A stretch of DNA of 64,000 bases from Janthinobacterium sp. 344 (GCF_900112025.1 NZ_FOKL01000006.1:293199-357198), one strand, 5' to 3'; counted from the first letter of the stretch, positions 8,901 to 18,263 are shown. Notes: a model not told the origin generated them from the sequence alone. A program made the numbers and translations.

Positions 8901-9588
8901 CTTCTGTCAGCGCCGCTTCGCCCAGCATGTCATACGAGTAGCGGTAGCCGCGCGTTTCATTCTCGCGGCTGTTTTTCAGGGCTTCCTCGATGGTTTGCCC
9001 CGTGACGAACTGGTTGCCCAGCATGCGCATGGCCAGGTCGACGCCCTTGCGGATCAGCGGTTCGCCGCCTTTGGCGATGAGTTTGGTCATGGCCGAACCG
9101 AGACCCGACTCGCTGCTGGTACTGACCAGTTTGCCCGTGATCAGCAAGCCCCAGGTGGCCGCGTTGACGAACAGCGAGGGCGATTCGCCCAGATGCTTGC
9201 GCCAGTCGCCCTTGCTGATTTTGTCGGCGATCAGGCGATCAGCCGTTTGACTGTCGGGTATACGCAACAGCGCTTCCGCCAAACACATCAGTGCAACACC
9301 CTCTTCCGAGGATAGCGAGAACTCATGCATCAGTGCATCGACACCGGATGCGCGTGTGCGTTTTTGGCGCACGTTCGAGACCAGGCGGTGCGCCAGGGCC
9401 TGGCCTTCGGCCGTCGTTTCGGTGCTGCTGGCGCGCACTTGTTGCAACAGCCACTGCACGGCGGAAACCTCGTCGCGCCTATAGGCGGCCGTGATGGCAG
9501 CGCGTTGTGGCGTCGCTTCGGGCAGGATTTCCGCCTGGAGCGCAGCAAAGGGAATCGGGGTAAAAGCCGAAGGGCCAGCAGGGTGCAT
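5935..9588 (-). CDS. putA: Bifunctional proline dehydrogenase / L-glutamate-5-semialdehyde dehydrogenase PutA
   Basis: The 1217-residue enzyme converts proline to glutamate in two steps with internal channelling. The N-terminal half holds the FAD proline dehydrogenase barrel: SVKLSALHARY, FNIDAEETDRLELSL, MVRLVKGAYWDAEIKRAQ, FATHNAQT and YAPVGSHETLLAYLVRRLLE. The second half is an aldehyde dehydrogenase with ISPWNFPLAIFTGQ, FTGSTEVAQLINR, the ETGGQN segment and the cysteine motif FDSAGQRCSALRVL. A C-terminal extension of about 200 residues follows. There is no ribbon-helix-helix domain at the N-terminus, so unlike E. coli PutA it should not repress its own gene. That role probably falls to the divergent Lrp-type regulator at 9796. 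Confidence 0.97.
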   Translation of the reverse strand: MHPAGPSAFTPIPFAALQAEILPEATPQRAAITAAYRRDEVSAVQWLLQQVRASSTETTAEGQALAHRLVSNVRQKRTRASGVDALMHEFSLSSEEGVALMCLAEALLRIPDSQTADRLIADKISKGDWRKHLGESPSLFVNAATWGLLITGKLVSTSSESGLGSAMTKLIAKGGEPLIRKGVDLAMRMLGNQFVTGQTIEEALKNSRENETRGYRYSYDMLGEAALTEADAANYYASYETAIHAIGKASNGRGIRNGPGISVKLSALHARYSRAQRARVMEELLPRVKALLLLAKQYNIGFNIDAEETDRLELSLDLMEALAFDTDLAGFDGIGYVVQAYQKRCPFAIDYLIDLAKRSGRKFMVRLVKGAYWDAEIKRAQVDGQDGYPVYTRKVYTDVSYLVCAQKLLAASSLIYPQFATHNAQTLSTIYTWAKRDGITDYEFQCLHGMGETLYDQVVGPANLDKPCRIYAPVGSHETLLAYLVRRLLENGANSSFVNQIVDESVAIDSLIRDPLEQARLQGGLPHPSIPLPLDMFGSERKNSAGLDLSNEDTLRTLAAGLAQQQQWQAGPLIDGAVSLNAPTHAIHNPAQHDDIVGKVMEAGPADVETALASASAYAMDWQTTEPSLRAQALLRAADLFEEHHIELMALAVREAGKSLPNAIAEIREAVDFLRYYAAQVQHAPNNLALGPVTCISPWNFPLAIFTGQLAAALAAGNVVLAKPAEQTPLIAHRAVQLLHAAGVPRGALQFLPGSGEVVGAGLCNDARVKGVIFTGSTEVAQLINRNLAARAVAESIDIPLIAETGGQNALIVDSSALPEQVVQDVMSSAFDSAGQRCSALRVLFLQAEIADKTIHMLKGAMQELRVGNPDRLATDIGPVIDAEAQGNLLAHINKMKTVALDHYSLDLPTVKGTFVAPTVLEIKSLEQLTHEVFGPVLHVIRYKRSELPQLVQSINDSGYGLTLGIHTRIDETIDFITQRAHVGNIYVNRNIVGAVVGVQPFGGEGKSGTGPKAGGPLYLKRLQRNAPAGPQHQRQAPPALDALTVWAKMHGHDKVQQLAQEYARTTLLGSTTVLPGPTGERNTLSFAARGTILCAAANTGVLMNQLAAVLATGNQALVLAQSPALIPGDLPAALKDRIQVVSSLESVKHDFQIAMIEPSLDAQLKPLLAAREGALVGTIETTQEGVIPLWRLVAERALCVNTTAAGGNASLMMLSV

Positions 9589-9605
9589 AGGAGCTCTTTA
9601 CAAGG

Positions 9606-9660
9606 AAAAAGGAGACGAAACTTGCGGTATTTTTTGCTCCTTTTTGGTGCAAAAAAATAC
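9606..9660 (-). promoter_or_regulatory. Overlapping inverted repeats in the putA leader
   Basis: Two stems share sequence. GTATTTTTTGC (9627-9637) pairs with GCAAAAAAATAC (9649-9660). AAAAAGGAG (9606-9614) pairs with CTCCTTTTT (9637-9645), which lies in the loop of the first stem. The two cannot fully form at once. They sit 18-72 bases before the putA start, in its 5' leader or promoter. They could be alternative RNA hairpins or operators for the Lrp-type protein. Confidence 0.4.
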
Positions 9661-9795
9661 AGAAAGTCGAACGTTAAGATGATTCGATTGTAAAGGGGAT
9701 TCTTATGGATTAATTCTGGTAATACAGAGGACTAGCAATAGATAGTTTTTGATGCGACAATTTAACCAAATAATATTTATATGGGGGTGATTCGC

Positions 9796-10251
9796 ATGCT
9801 GGACAAGATCAGTAAGAAAATCTTGATGGAATTGCAGAGCGACGGGCGCATCAGCAATGTGGAACTGGCCGCGCGCGTGAACCTGTCGCCGGCCGCTTGC
9901 CTGGAGCGCGTGCGCAAGCTGCATGAATCAGGCTACATCATGGGCTATACGGCCCAGTTGAACCCGCAGTTGCTCGACGTCTCGTTGCTGGTCTTTATCG
10001 AAGTCGTGCTCGACCGCACGACACCGGAAGTGTTCGATGCCTTCAAGCATAGCGTACAAATCATTCCAGAGGTACTGGAATGTCACATGGTCGCCGGCGG
10101 CTTTGATTACCTGGTCAAGGCGCGCGTCAAGGATATGGCCGCTTACCGTGAATTCCTCGGCAAGACGCTGCTGCAAAAAGGTGTGCGGGAAACCCACACT
10201 TATGCCGTCATGGAAGAAGTCAAAAACACCACCAAATTGCCGATTAAGTGA
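9796..10251 (+). CDS. Lrp/AsnC family transcriptional regulator, probable regulator of putA
   Basis: The 151-residue protein has an N-terminal helix-turn-helix (LDKISKKILMELQSDGRISN, then AARVNLSPAACLERVRKLHE) and a C-terminal RAM ligand-binding domain (CHMVAGGFDYLVKARVKDMA). I chose ATG 9796 because GGGGGTGA lies just before it; an in-frame ATG at 9781 would add five residues without a ribosome site. It is transcribed divergently from putA across a 207-base gap. In many proteobacteria this arrangement is a proline-responsive activator (PutR/BkdR type). That role is inferred from position. Confidence 0.85.
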   Translation: MLDKISKKILMELQSDGRISNVELAARVNLSPAACLERVRKLHESGYIMGYTAQLNPQLLDVSLLVFIEVVLDRTTPEVFDAFKHSVQIIPEVLECHMVAGGFDYLVKARVKDMAAYREFLGKTLLQKGVRETHTYAVMEEVKNTTKLPIK

Positions 10252-10453
10252 CCCCGGTGTAGTGCCGCCACTTTTCTGATTGAGCTATCGGAACAAATGT
10301 TGTAGGGTAGAACTACAATTCTGCTATCCGGTAGCCGCCTGAAACGCCGCGCAGACGCCAGTTCAGGGTGCAAGGTGGGCAATCGTGCCCACCCGCATAC
10401 GGTTACAGCACGTCCCTTCGCGGGACGTGACGGTTTCGCGCAGCGGGGGACAA

Positions 10454-12016
10454 ATGAAGCAGTTGCAGCATCAGCTGGTGCGTTTCTTTGTATTCACGAT
10501 CCTGGCCATGGCCGTGGCCTGTTGCCTGGCCTATCTGCTGCTGGCGCTGGGCGGTGGCGAGCATCCCTATCTGATAGCCTGCATGGCGGCCTGTACCGGC
10601 GCCGCGCTGCTGGCATTCGCCGCGCGTCCGCGTGGCGAACCCGGCCTGCACCAGTTCGCCGACACGGTGGGCAAGGCCATCGATGCCATCATGATCGGCG
10701 CGGCGGAAACCTCGTACTTTGTCGACTCCGTCAAACAGAAGGTGGAACTGGACGTGCAGACGGCCAGCGACATTGCCGACAGCTCGGGACAGAACGCGGT
10801 GATGACGGAAAAGATCGCCGCCAACGCGGAACGGGCCGCCAAGGTGGCCGCCGGCGTGCGCGTGGAAAGCGTGGCGGCGCGGGCCGAGGTGGACCAGGGG
10901 CTGCGGCGCATCAACAGCGCCCGCGAGGAAGCGCAAGGCGCCTCCAGCACCATGCTCAGCCTGCAGGAAAAATCCAGGCGCATCACGGGCTTCACGGAAG
11001 CCATTTCCGACATTTCCGCGCGCACCAATCTGCTGGCGCTGAACGCCGCCATCGAGGCGGCACGGGCCGGTGAACACGGGCGCGGCTTTGCCGTGGTGGC
11101 CGGGGAAGTGCGGCAACTGGCGCAGCGCACCAAGGAAGCCTCCGATGAAATCAGCGTGATGGTGCGCGAAATCAATGAACAGTCGGAAAAAGCCGCGCGC
11201 GGCATGAGTTCGCTGGCGGCCGGCGTCACGGAAGCGGCGCGCAATGTGGAAAGCGTGCACGCCTCCTTGAGCCATATCGAGGAATCGTCGGGCGTGTCGG
11301 AAGACGAGATCGGGCAGATCGCCCGCGCCTCGCGCGAGCACGTCGACACGACGCAGTTGATCGCCGACGCCATCCTGCAAATCCGCGACAGCATGTTGTC
11401 GACGAATGCGGAATTGCCGCGCGCCACGCAGTCGGCCATGGCCCTGGCCGAGCGGGCCGAAGTGATCGCCGGCGCCTTGGGCGAATCGAGCGTGGCCACG
11501 CCGCACGACGAGATCCGCGAGGCCGCCCAGCGCGCCGCGCGTGAGGTGGGCAAACTCTTCGAGCAAGCCATCGCCTCGGGGCGCATCACGCGCGAAGCCC
11601 TGTTCGACCGCCACTACCGCCCTATCCCGAACACCAATCCGCCCAAGCACAACACGCAGTTCGACGCCTTTACGGACAAGGTGCTGCCCGACCTGCAGGA
11701 AGGCGTGCTGGCGGCATTACCCCACCTGGCGTACGCGGGCGCCGTCGACAACAATGGATACTTTCCAACGCACAACAAGAAGTTCTCGCAGCCGCTGACG
11801 GGCGATTACGCCACCGATATCGTGCATAACCGCACCAAGCGCATCTTCAGCGACCGCACGGGCAAGCGTTGCGGCAGCAACACGAAACCGTTCCTGCTGC
11901 AGACCTATAAACGCGACACAGGAGAGGTCATGCACGATTTATCCGTGCCCATCCACGTCGATGGCAAGCACTGGGGCGGTTTTAGAATTGGCTATCGCTC
12001 CAGCACTCACGCATAA
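10454..12016 (+). CDS. Methyl-accepting chemotaxis protein with C-terminal cytoplasmic sensor domain
   Basis: The start at ATG 10454 follows GGGGGA and gives about 520 residues. An N-terminal hydrophobic hairpin (two segments within the first 60 residues, almost no periplasmic loop) is followed by a coiled-coil signalling domain. The hairpin tip [20 protein letters not shown] and [16 protein letters not shown] are diagnostic of MCPs. After the signalling domain a further ~130 residues ([19 protein letters not shown], then [57 protein letters not shown]) form a Cache-like ligand domain. Thus the sensor lies in the cytoplasm behind the signalling tip. No che genes are nearby, so it is an orphan receptor. 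It ends in a strong terminator. Confidence 0.88.
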   Translation: MKQLQHQLVRFFVFTILAMAVACCLAYLLLALGGGEHPYLIACMAACTGAALLAFAARPRGEPGLHQFADTVGKAIDAIMIGAAETSYFVDSVKQKVELDVQTASDIADSSGQNAVMTEKIAANAERAAKVAAGVRVESVAARAEVDQGLRRINSAREEAQGASSTMLSLQEKSRRITGFTEAISDISARTNLLALNAAIEAARAGEHGRGFAVVAGEVRQLAQRTKEASDEISVMVREINEQSEKAARGMSSLAAGVTEAARNVESVHASLSHIEESSGVSEDEIGQIARASREHVDTTQLIADAILQIRDSMLSTNAELPRATQSAMALAERAEVIAGALGESSVATPHDEIREAAQRAAREVGKLFEQAIASGRITREALFDRHYRPIPNTNPPKHNTQFDAFTDKVLPDLQEGVLAALPHLAYAGAVDNNGYFPTHNKKFSQPLTGDYATDIVHNRTKRIFSDRTGKRCGSNTKPFLLQTYKRDTGEVMHDLSVPIHVDGKHWGGFRIGYRSSTHA

Positions 12017-12020
12017 AAAA

Positions 12021-12051
12021 AACGCCTGATGTTTCATCAGGCGTTTTTTTT
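12021..12051. terminator. Bidirectional intrinsic terminator
   Basis: AACGCCTGATG (12021-12031) and CATCAGGCGTT (12035-12045) make an 11-bp perfect stem with a TTT loop and T-run. It separates the chemotaxis receptor from the convergent LysR gene. Confidence 0.92.
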
Positions 12052-12063
12052 GCTGGCAGACAC

Positions 12064-13044
12064 TTATTCGACGTGCGGCTTGGGTGCCACGCCGCCGCCG
12101 GCCGCCGTGGCCGTGCGTAACGTGGGCGTGTTCATGCTTTCCAGGTGGTTGCGCAGCCATTTGTGGGCGGGGCTGCGGGCGTCGCGCTCGTGCCACAGCA
12201 TGTCCAGGTGGACGGCCGGCAGGGTCAATGGCAAGTCCTTGTACAGCAGGGATTCCGTCATGCCCGTCGAGGCGATCAAATGGCGCGGCAAGACGGTGAT
12301 CAGGTCGGAATTGGCGACCACCCTGCCGGCCGTGAAGAACTGGTTCACCGTCAATAAAATGCGCCGTTCGCGGTGGATCTGCGACAGGGCCTCGTCGATC
12401 AAGCCATGCGCGCGGCCCGAAAAGCTCACCAACAAATGATTCGCCGCGCAGTAGTTATCCAGGGTCAATTCCTGATTGGCCAGCGGATGGCCACGGCGCA
12501 TCACGCACACATACTTGCCGGAATACAGGCGCTCGTGGCGGATGGGCGAACCCGTTTCGCTCGACAGTTGCGCCGCCACGCCGGGAAAGAAGCCCACGGC
12601 CAGGTCGATGTCGCCGCGCAGCAGCATGGGACGCGGTTCGCGCGTGGTCAGCGGCATCATGCGCACGTTGACACCCGGCGCTTCCCGTTCGATCGAGCGC
12701 ATCAGCGACGGCAGCCAGAAGGCGGCCGTGGCGTCGGCCATGGCCATGCGGAACGTGGCGTGGGTCTTCGATACATCGAAGGTTTCCGGCGTCACGGCCG
12801 CTTCCAGGCTGGCCAGGGCCGAGCGCACGGAGGGCCACAGGGCTTCGGCGCGCGGCGTGGGTTTCACGCCATACGCCGTGCGGATCAGCAATTCATCACC
12901 AAGGCTCTCGCGCAGGCGTTTGATGGCGTTCGATACCGCCGGCTGCGTCATCGCCAGGTGGCCGGCTGCGCGCGTCAGGTTTTGTTCCGTCATGACGGCG
13001 TCGAAAACACGCAGCAAGTTCAGATCCAGCGTCAGAAAACTCAT
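12064..13044 (-). CDS. LysR family transcriptional regulator (NodD/LeuO-like subgroup)
   Basis: The 326-residue protein begins with LDLNLLRVFDAVMTEQNLTR and AMTQPAVSNAIKRLRE, the LTTR helix-turn-helix. A substrate-binding domain of normal length follows (GDIDLAVGFFPGVAAQL). A 20-residue tail, rich in Thr/Ala/Gly, extends beyond the usual end. The neighbours do not show its target: it is convergent with the chemotaxis receptor, and a small membrane protein lies divergently 200 bases away. Ligand unknown. Confidence 0.85.
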   Translation of the reverse strand: MSFLTLDLNLLRVFDAVMTEQNLTRAAGHLAMTQPAVSNAIKRLRESLGDELLIRTAYGVKPTPRAEALWPSVRSALASLEAAVTPETFDVSKTHATFRMAMADATAAFWLPSLMRSIEREAPGVNVRMMPLTTREPRPMLLRGDIDLAVGFFPGVAAQLSSETGSPIRHERLYSGKYVCVMRRGHPLANQELTLDNYCAANHLLVSFSGRAHGLIDEALSQIHRERRILLTVNQFFTAGRVVANSDLITVLPRHLIASTGMTESLLYKDLPLTLPAVHLDMLWHERDARSPAHKWLRNHLESMNTPTLRTATAAGGGVAPKPHVE

Positions 13045-13245
13045 GGAAAGCCCAAGATAAAAGTTGAAGTCAGATAATTGGTTATTGACCAGTGTAAACC
13101 GCGCCGGGCGCGAATATTTTCACTCGTAAAAAAATATTACACTTTTCCATTCACGATTCATATAATTGGTATCAAGAAATGGAATTAGATTTATATGTTG
13201 CACTGCACTATAGTACGGGCAAATTCTATAATGCACTGGAACAGT

Positions 13246-13551
13246 ATGTCTACCTTCGCCTCCGCCCTGTACGCAGTATCCGCACCCGTGCTGGAGATTT
13301 CCCTGCTCAACACCTTGCAAATCGCCCTCGTGATCGTGGCCGTGGGCGCCTTTGCCCTGCTGTTCAAGCCTTTGCTGGTCGGCATCGCACGCGCCATGGT
13401 GCTGGTGGTGCGTCCCAAGCTGAGCCGCGAAGAGCGCCTGGCGCGCCAGCAAGTACGCGAAGCGCGCGCGCTGCAGCGCACCCTGGGCAAGATGGATGGC
13501 GTGTCGCCCAGCAATGCCGCCGAACTGCGCGCCTTGTCGACGCGCGCCTAA
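13246..13551 (+). CDS. Small single-span membrane protein of unknown function
   Basis: From ATG 13246 (MSTFASALYAVSAPV) the product is 101 residues. A hydrophobic segment (LQIALVIVAVGAFALLFKPL) is followed by a basic, Arg/Gln-rich cytoplasmic tail (SREERLARQQVREARALQRT). An upstream in-frame ATG at 13195 would add 17 non-hydrophobic residues. A perfect TATAAT at 13227-13232 lies very near the start and may be the -10 of its promoter. Inner-membrane location is inferred; I do not recognise the family. It is followed by its own terminator. Confidence 0.6.
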   Translation: MSTFASALYAVSAPVLEISLLNTLQIALVIVAVGAFALLFKPLLVGIARAMVLVVRPKLSREERLARQQVREARALQRTLGKMDGVSPSNAAELRALSTRA

Positions 13552-13575
13552 ACGCTAAACTGTTGCATAAAGATG

Positions 13576-13602
13576 AGCCGGCGTGCGCACCGGCTTTTTT
13601 TA
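13576..13602 (+). terminator. Intrinsic terminator after small membrane protein
   Basis: AGCCGG (13576-13581) pairs with CCGGCT (13590-13595), with further pairing possible inside GTGCGCAC, followed by a T-run. Confidence 0.75.
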
Positions 13603-13616
13603 CGCCCGCGTTCTTC

Positions 13617-14213
13617 TCACGCCACGTCGCCCAGCAAGTGTGCGCGTAATTGGGTATCGGCCGGATGGGCGCCGATCCAGATTTTCAGCAACGCGTTATA
13701 GAACGCCAGCTCCGGCACCCTGTCGCCTATCTGCTTGCCGTTCAGCCTGCACAAGGTGCCCTCGTCGGGCAACCAGTCGACCGTCAGGATGTCGCCCTTT
13801 TTCAGGCCCGGCACCATTTCGAACATGGCGCCGAACTGCATCGTCTGGCTCAGTAATCGCGTGCGATCGGCCTGGTCGGAACTGCGGTTCAAGCCTTGCA
13901 TGAACGCTTGCCCCAGCTCGTCCGAGGTGATGTCGCGCAGCATGACGATCTCGAGACGGCGCGGGCCGGGCAGCGCGAGGATGTCGGTGAGCTGGGTTTT
14001 CTTTTCCGGCAGGTACAGCGCGATCGTGTAGACCTTGAAGATGACCTTGTAGCGCACGCCGGCGCCGTTGAGCTTGAGTTCACGGTTGGCCAGCTGTACT
14101 GTCTCGTCCAGCTTGACGCCGCCCACGTCGACGGCCAGCGCCGGCTGCGCCAAAGCGCCGCACAGGCAGGCGGCGCTCAGCGAGCGGATCAAACGGGATG
14201 TGCTTATTTGCAT
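13617..14213 (-). CDS. Exported chalcone isomerase-like family protein
   Basis: The 198-residue protein has a signal peptide ending ALAQPALA-VDV. The mature part (VGGVKLDETVQLANRELKLN, GAGVRYKVIFKVYTIALYLP, IVMLRDITSDELGQAF, FYNALLKIWIG) matches the bacterial chalcone-isomerase-like fold, which in bacteria is probably a lipid or small-ligand binder rather than an enzyme. GGAGG lies 6 bases before the ATG. Role unknown; periplasmic location inferred. Confidence 0.8.
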   Translation of the reverse strand: MQISTSRLIRSLSAACLCGALAQPALAVDVGGVKLDETVQLANRELKLNGAGVRYKVIFKVYTIALYLPEKKTQLTDILALPGPRRLEIVMLRDITSDELGQAFMQGLNRSSDQADRTRLLSQTMQFGAMFEMVPGLKKGDILTVDWLPDEGTLCRLNGKQIGDRVPELAFYNALLKIWIGAHPADTQLRAHLLGDVA

Positions 14214-14313
14214 CTTCTACCTCCGTGGATAACCATCTGCTGCGGAACAGCCAGCACACAGTGTAGAACAGTTGGCAGAAGCTGGCGCCACGCAGACGTG
14301 GCGCGAGGAAAGA

Positions 14314-14580
14314 TCAGGTCTTGGCGGCAGGCAGCTCCGCCTGCAGGCGTTCGTACTTGGCCATCAATTGCTCCGGGCTTTCGCGCCAGGCGGGATTGAA
14401 GGGGATGCAGCTGACGGGGCACACTTGCTGGCATTGCGGCTCGTCAAAGTGGCCCACGCATTCGGTGCACTTGTTGGGATCGATTTCGTAGATTTCGGCG
14501 CCCATGTAAATCGCGTCATTCGGGCACTCGGGCTCGCAAATGTCGCAATTGATGCATTCGTCAGTGATCAGTAGTGCCAT
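14314..14580 (-). CDS. YfhL-type 2[4Fe-4S] ferredoxin
   Basis: The 88-residue protein has two cluster motifs: CINCDICEPECPNDAI (CxxCxxCxxxCP) near residues 9-22, and a second set C-x8-C-x3-CP (TECVGHFDEPQCQQVCP) with an insertion between cysteines. That insertion is characteristic of Allochromatium-type ferredoxins. A C-terminal helix follows. It sits just downstream of coaD on the same strand, a common betaproteobacterial order. It carries electrons at low potential; partner unknown. Confidence 0.92.
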   Translation of the reverse strand: MALLITDECINCDICEPECPNDAIYMGAEIYEIDPNKCTECVGHFDEPQCQQVCPVSCIPFNPAWRESPEQLMAKYERLQAELPAAKT

Positions 14581-14599
14581 GGCTTAATTCAACTCTAGC

Positions 14600-15133
<534 letters not shown>

Positions 15134-15208
15134 TTATGCCTGAAATTGGTGCTTCGCCCTGGGCCGGGGGGCGTTTTCGTCCCTGTTTTGCCTGTTTTAT
15201 GAGCAGAT

Positions 15209-15868
15209 TCAGGCGGTTGCCGGGATTTTGTTGTAAGTTAGCAAATGATAGTAGACGGTGCCCGCTTTATCGGCACGGATGACTTCCCATGGCGCCATCC
15301 ACTCGGGCTTTTCCAGCGCGCTGTGTTCATCGAAGACCAGCGGCAAGCCCGATTCCGCATACACCATGCCGCCTTCCTTGAGCAGGTTGGTGCACAGTGG
15401 CAAGACTTTGGCGAGGAAGTCCTGCTGGTAAGGCGGATCGAGGAAGATCAGGTCGAAACGCTGGCCGCGTGCCGCCAGGCCTTGCGCCGTCAGCAGCGCG
15501 TCGCCGCGCAGGAGCTGGACATTCTCGGCGCGCAATTTCGTCTTGTTCTCTTCCAGTTGGCGGATCACGGGCGTATGCGTGTCGACCATGGTGACGGACG
15601 CGGCGCCGCGGCTGGCCGCTTCAAAACCCAGCGCGCCGCTGCCGGCGAACAGGTCCAGCACCTGGGCGTTGGCCCAGTCGCCGTCGCGCAAGTGGTTGAT
15701 CCAGTTGAACACGGTTTCGCGCACGCGGTCCGGCGTGGGGCGCAAGCCCAGTGCCTGCAAAACAGGCAGCACGGAGCGCTTCCACTGGCCGCCGATGATG
15801 CGCACCTGGTTCGGTGGCGGCGCGTGGTGGACGGGGACTTTGGCGGGTTTCTTAATTTTCTTTTGCAT
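15209..15868 (-). CDS. rsmD: 16S rRNA (guanine966-N2)-methyltransferase
   Basis: The protein of about 219 residues has the RsmD motifs VRIIGGQWKRS near the N-terminus, SAM-binding DLFAGSGALGFEAASRGA, and catalytic LDPPYQQDF. I chose ATG 15868 (MQKKIKKPAKVPVHH). A longer open frame would overlap the end of the next gene and add unrelated residues. The basic N-terminal tail likely contacts rRNA. It methylates G966 of 16S rRNA in the assembled small subunit. The neighbouring coaD pairing is conserved in many proteobacteria. Confidence 0.92.
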   Translation of the reverse strand: MQKKIKKPAKVPVHHAPPPNQVRIIGGQWKRSVLPVLQALGLRPTPDRVRETVFNWINHLRDGDWANAQVLDLFAGSGALGFEAASRGAASVTMVDTHTPVIRQLEENKTKLRAENVQLLRGDALLTAQGLAARGQRFDLIFLDPPYQQDFLAKVLPLCTNLLKEGGMVYAESGLPLVFDEHSALEKPEWMAPWEVIRADKAGTVYYHLLTYNKIPATA

Positions 15869-15938
15869 GGGTATTTCTTCAATTCGATGGCGGCCACTAT
15901 AGCATATGGCCCCCATCTCCCCTGCTGGCGCTGCCTGT

Positions 15939-16835
15939 CTATTTGGCTTGTGTGGCCAGGGAATTGAAATCGTCGATCCAGCCCTGCATGCGCTTGACGG
16001 CATGGGCTTTTTGCGCCGGCGTGGCGATCTTGATCACCGTCAAGACCATCTGCGCCGTGCTGGCTTCGTAGGCGTCAAAGAAGGCCTTGCGTTCGGAGTG
16101 CTCGAGGCGCTCGAAGCTGTCCTTGATCAGGGTGGTGATCAGGGCCGTGGTGGCTTCCTTGCCGAGCTTTTCCTGCTGCACTTTCTTGACCAGGTTCAAC
16201 ACATTTTGCTGGCGCCGCATGCGTTCGTCGAGCCAGATTTCGTTGTTCAGCGGACGCGCATCGGAGGCCTTGCGGATCTGCGCTTCCTGCTCGCTGCTGA
16301 AGCTGCCGAACCACAGTTCGAATTGCTCCATGGCTTTCTTGTAGCGCAGGGTCTGGCGCTTTTCCTGGTCGCCGCTCAGATACTTCTTGCGGTAGTCGTC
16401 ATTGTTCGACTTGAACTTCTTTTCCATCTGCGCAATTTGCTCGGGCTTGAGCGAACGGGCCAGGTCGGCCAGCTCGGGCGCCGCCTTCAGCAGCAGCGCC
16501 TGGGTGCGCTGCTTGATCTCGCTGTAGTCCGTCATCAGGTCGGCCTGCGTGATATTGCCCTGCAGCTGCTTTTGCCCCGTGCGCAGGATTTCCACGTAAT
16601 CCTTCAATTGCGTCTTGCGGTGCCAGTCGAACAGCTTGTCGATGTCGTCGCGCACCCAGCCCTTCTGGTCGCGGTCCAGGTCGACGTAGGCGTTGAGCCA
16701 CCAGTACAGCACGGTATCGCCATTGTTATACGCCAGGCGCAAGCCGCTGCAACCGGCCATGACGACCAGCAGCAGGGCCAGCACGGCATAAGTAAAGCGC
16801 TTGGAGAGAGGGGCCTGCGTGTTAAACTTTTTCAT
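15939..16835 (-). CDS. DUF6279-like lipoprotein
   Basis: The 298-residue protein starts with a lipoprotein signal (hydrophobic ALLLVVMAGCS, cysteine at about residue 29). GLRLAYNNGDTVLYWWLNAY, ending in a tryptophan-rich patch, follows, and then a long helical domain rich in charged residues. This layout matches the DUF6279 family of proteobacterial lipoproteins of unknown function. Its ATG lies only 27 bases from that of glmU, which is divergent, so the two share a compact promoter region. Confidence 0.75.
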   Translation of the reverse strand: MKKFNTQAPLSKRFTYAVLALLLVVMAGCSGLRLAYNNGDTVLYWWLNAYVDLDRDQKGWVRDDIDKLFDWHRKTQLKDYVEILRTGQKQLQGNITQADLMTDYSEIKQRTQALLLKAAPELADLARSLKPEQIAQMEKKFKSNNDDYRKKYLSGDQEKRQTLRYKKAMEQFELWFGSFSSEQEAQIRKASDARPLNNEIWLDERMRRQQNVLNLVKKVQQEKLGKEATTALITTLIKDSFERLEHSERKAFFDAYEASTAQMVLTVIKIATPAQKAHAVKRMQGWIDDFNSLATQAK

Positions 16836-16862
16836 ATTCTTAACTTATAAAAATTACGGTCT

Positions 16863-18239
16863 ATGAACGTTGTCATTCTCGCCGCCGGTATGGGGAAACG
16901 CATGCAGTCGGCACTGCCAAAAGTCTTGCACCCGCTGGCTGGCAAGCCGCTGCTGTCGCATGTGATCGATACGGCGCGCAGTCTGGCGCCGTCCCGATTA
17001 TGCGTGATTTACGGGCATGGGGGCGCCGCGGTGCTGAAGTTGCTCGACGGCTACAAGATGAATCAGGCGCTGGCCATCGATGCCGCTGAGCAAGCGCAGC
17101 AGCTGGGCACGGGCCATGCGGTGCAGCAAGCCGTGTCCTTGCTGGACGAGTCGGTGCCGACCCTGATCCTGTACGGCGACGTGCCGCTGACCAGCGCCGC
17201 CTCGCTGCAGCAACTGGTGCAGGCGGCCGGCAACGACAAGCTGGCCATTTTGACCGTGGAACAGGATGATCCGTTCGGCCTGGGCCGCATCGTGCGCGAA
17301 CAGGGCGCCATCGTGCGCATCGTCGAGGAAAAGGATGCCACGCCAGACGAGCGCGCCATCAAGGAGATCAACAGCGGCATCATGGTCGCGCCCACCGTGC
17401 AGCTGAAGCAATGGCTGTCGTCTCTGTCGAACAATAATGCCCAAGGGGAATACTATCTGACCGATATCGTGGCCCAGGCCGTCGCCGACGGGGTGCCCGT
17501 CACCTCCGCGCAGCCCGCTGCCGTGTGGGAAGTGGCGGGCGTCAACAGCAAGGTGCAACTGGCCCAGCTGGAGCGCATCCACCAGAACAATATCGCGCAA
17601 GCCTTGCTGGAACGGGGCGTGACCCTGCTCGATCCGGCGCGCATCGACGTGCGCGGCGAACTCATTTGCGGCCGCGATGTCACCATCGACGTGGGCTGCG
17701 TCTTCGAAGGCCGGGTGGAATTGGGCGACGGCGTGCGCGTGGGCGCCAACAATGTGTTCATCAATGCCACGGTGGCGGCCGGCGCGCACATCAAGCCGTT
17801 CTGCCATATCGAAGACGCCGTCGTCGGCGCCGCCTCCATCATCGGCCCGTACGCGCGCTTGCGCCCCGGTACCGTGCTGGCGGAAGACGTGCACATCGGT
17901 AACTTCGTGGAAGTGAAAAACAGCCAGATCGCCGCGCACAGCAAGGCCAATCACCTGGCGTACATCGGCGACGCCACCATCGGCTCGAAGGTCAACATCG
18001 GCGCCGGCACCATCACCTGCAACTACGATGGCGTGAATAAATTCCGTACCGTCATCGAAGACGATGCCTTCATTGGCAGCGACAGCCAGCTGATCGCCCC
18101 TGTCACCGTCGGCAAGGGCGCCACCCTGGGCGCCGGCACCACCCTGTCGAAAGATGCGCCGGCGGGCAAGCTGACGGTGTCGCGCGCGCGCCAAGTCACC
18201 ATTGACGGCTGGACGCGTCCCGTGAAAATTCCCAAGTAA
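16863..18239 (+). CDS. glmU: Bifunctional UDP-N-acetylglucosamine pyrophosphorylase / glucosamine-1-phosphate N-acetyltransferase
   Basis: This 458-residue enzyme makes UDP-GlcNAc for peptidoglycan and LPS. The N-terminal uridylyltransferase shows [20 protein letters not shown] and LYGDVPLT. The C-terminal left-handed beta-helix shows repeating hexapeptides ([38 protein letters not shown]). Length and motifs are normal. No clear ribosome site precedes the ATG, but the lipoprotein-glmU gap is AT-rich. It ends in a strong terminator; glmS follows 1.3 kb later, separated by a DnaA-box cluster and an Lrp-type gene. Confidence 0.97.
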   Translation: MNVVILAAGMGKRMQSALPKVLHPLAGKPLLSHVIDTARSLAPSRLCVIYGHGGAAVLKLLDGYKMNQALAIDAAEQAQQLGTGHAVQQAVSLLDESVPTLILYGDVPLTSAASLQQLVQAAGNDKLAILTVEQDDPFGLGRIVREQGAIVRIVEEKDATPDERAIKEINSGIMVAPTVQLKQWLSSLSNNNAQGEYYLTDIVAQAVADGVPVTSAQPAAVWEVAGVNSKVQLAQLERIHQNNIAQALLERGVTLLDPARIDVRGELICGRDVTIDVGCVFEGRVELGDGVRVGANNVFINATVAAGAHIKPFCHIEDAVVGAASIIGPYARLRPGTVLAEDVHIGNFVEVKNSQIAAHSKANHLAYIGDATIGSKVNIGAGTITCNYDGVNKFRTVIEDDAFIGSDSQLIAPVTVGKGATLGAGTTLSKDAPAGKLTVSRARQVTIDGWTRPVKIPK

Positions 18240-18263
18240 GCCGTACCGTTTTCAGCACGCATG

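Noticed and set aside
6139-9315. Very long plus-strand frame opposite putA
   Set aside because: It is the antisense shadow of putA in a GC-rich genome; the product is Gln/His/Arg/Ala-rich with no fold signature. The same applies to long antisense frames opposite glmS, ycaO, the MscS channel, the RND pump and the M16 protease.
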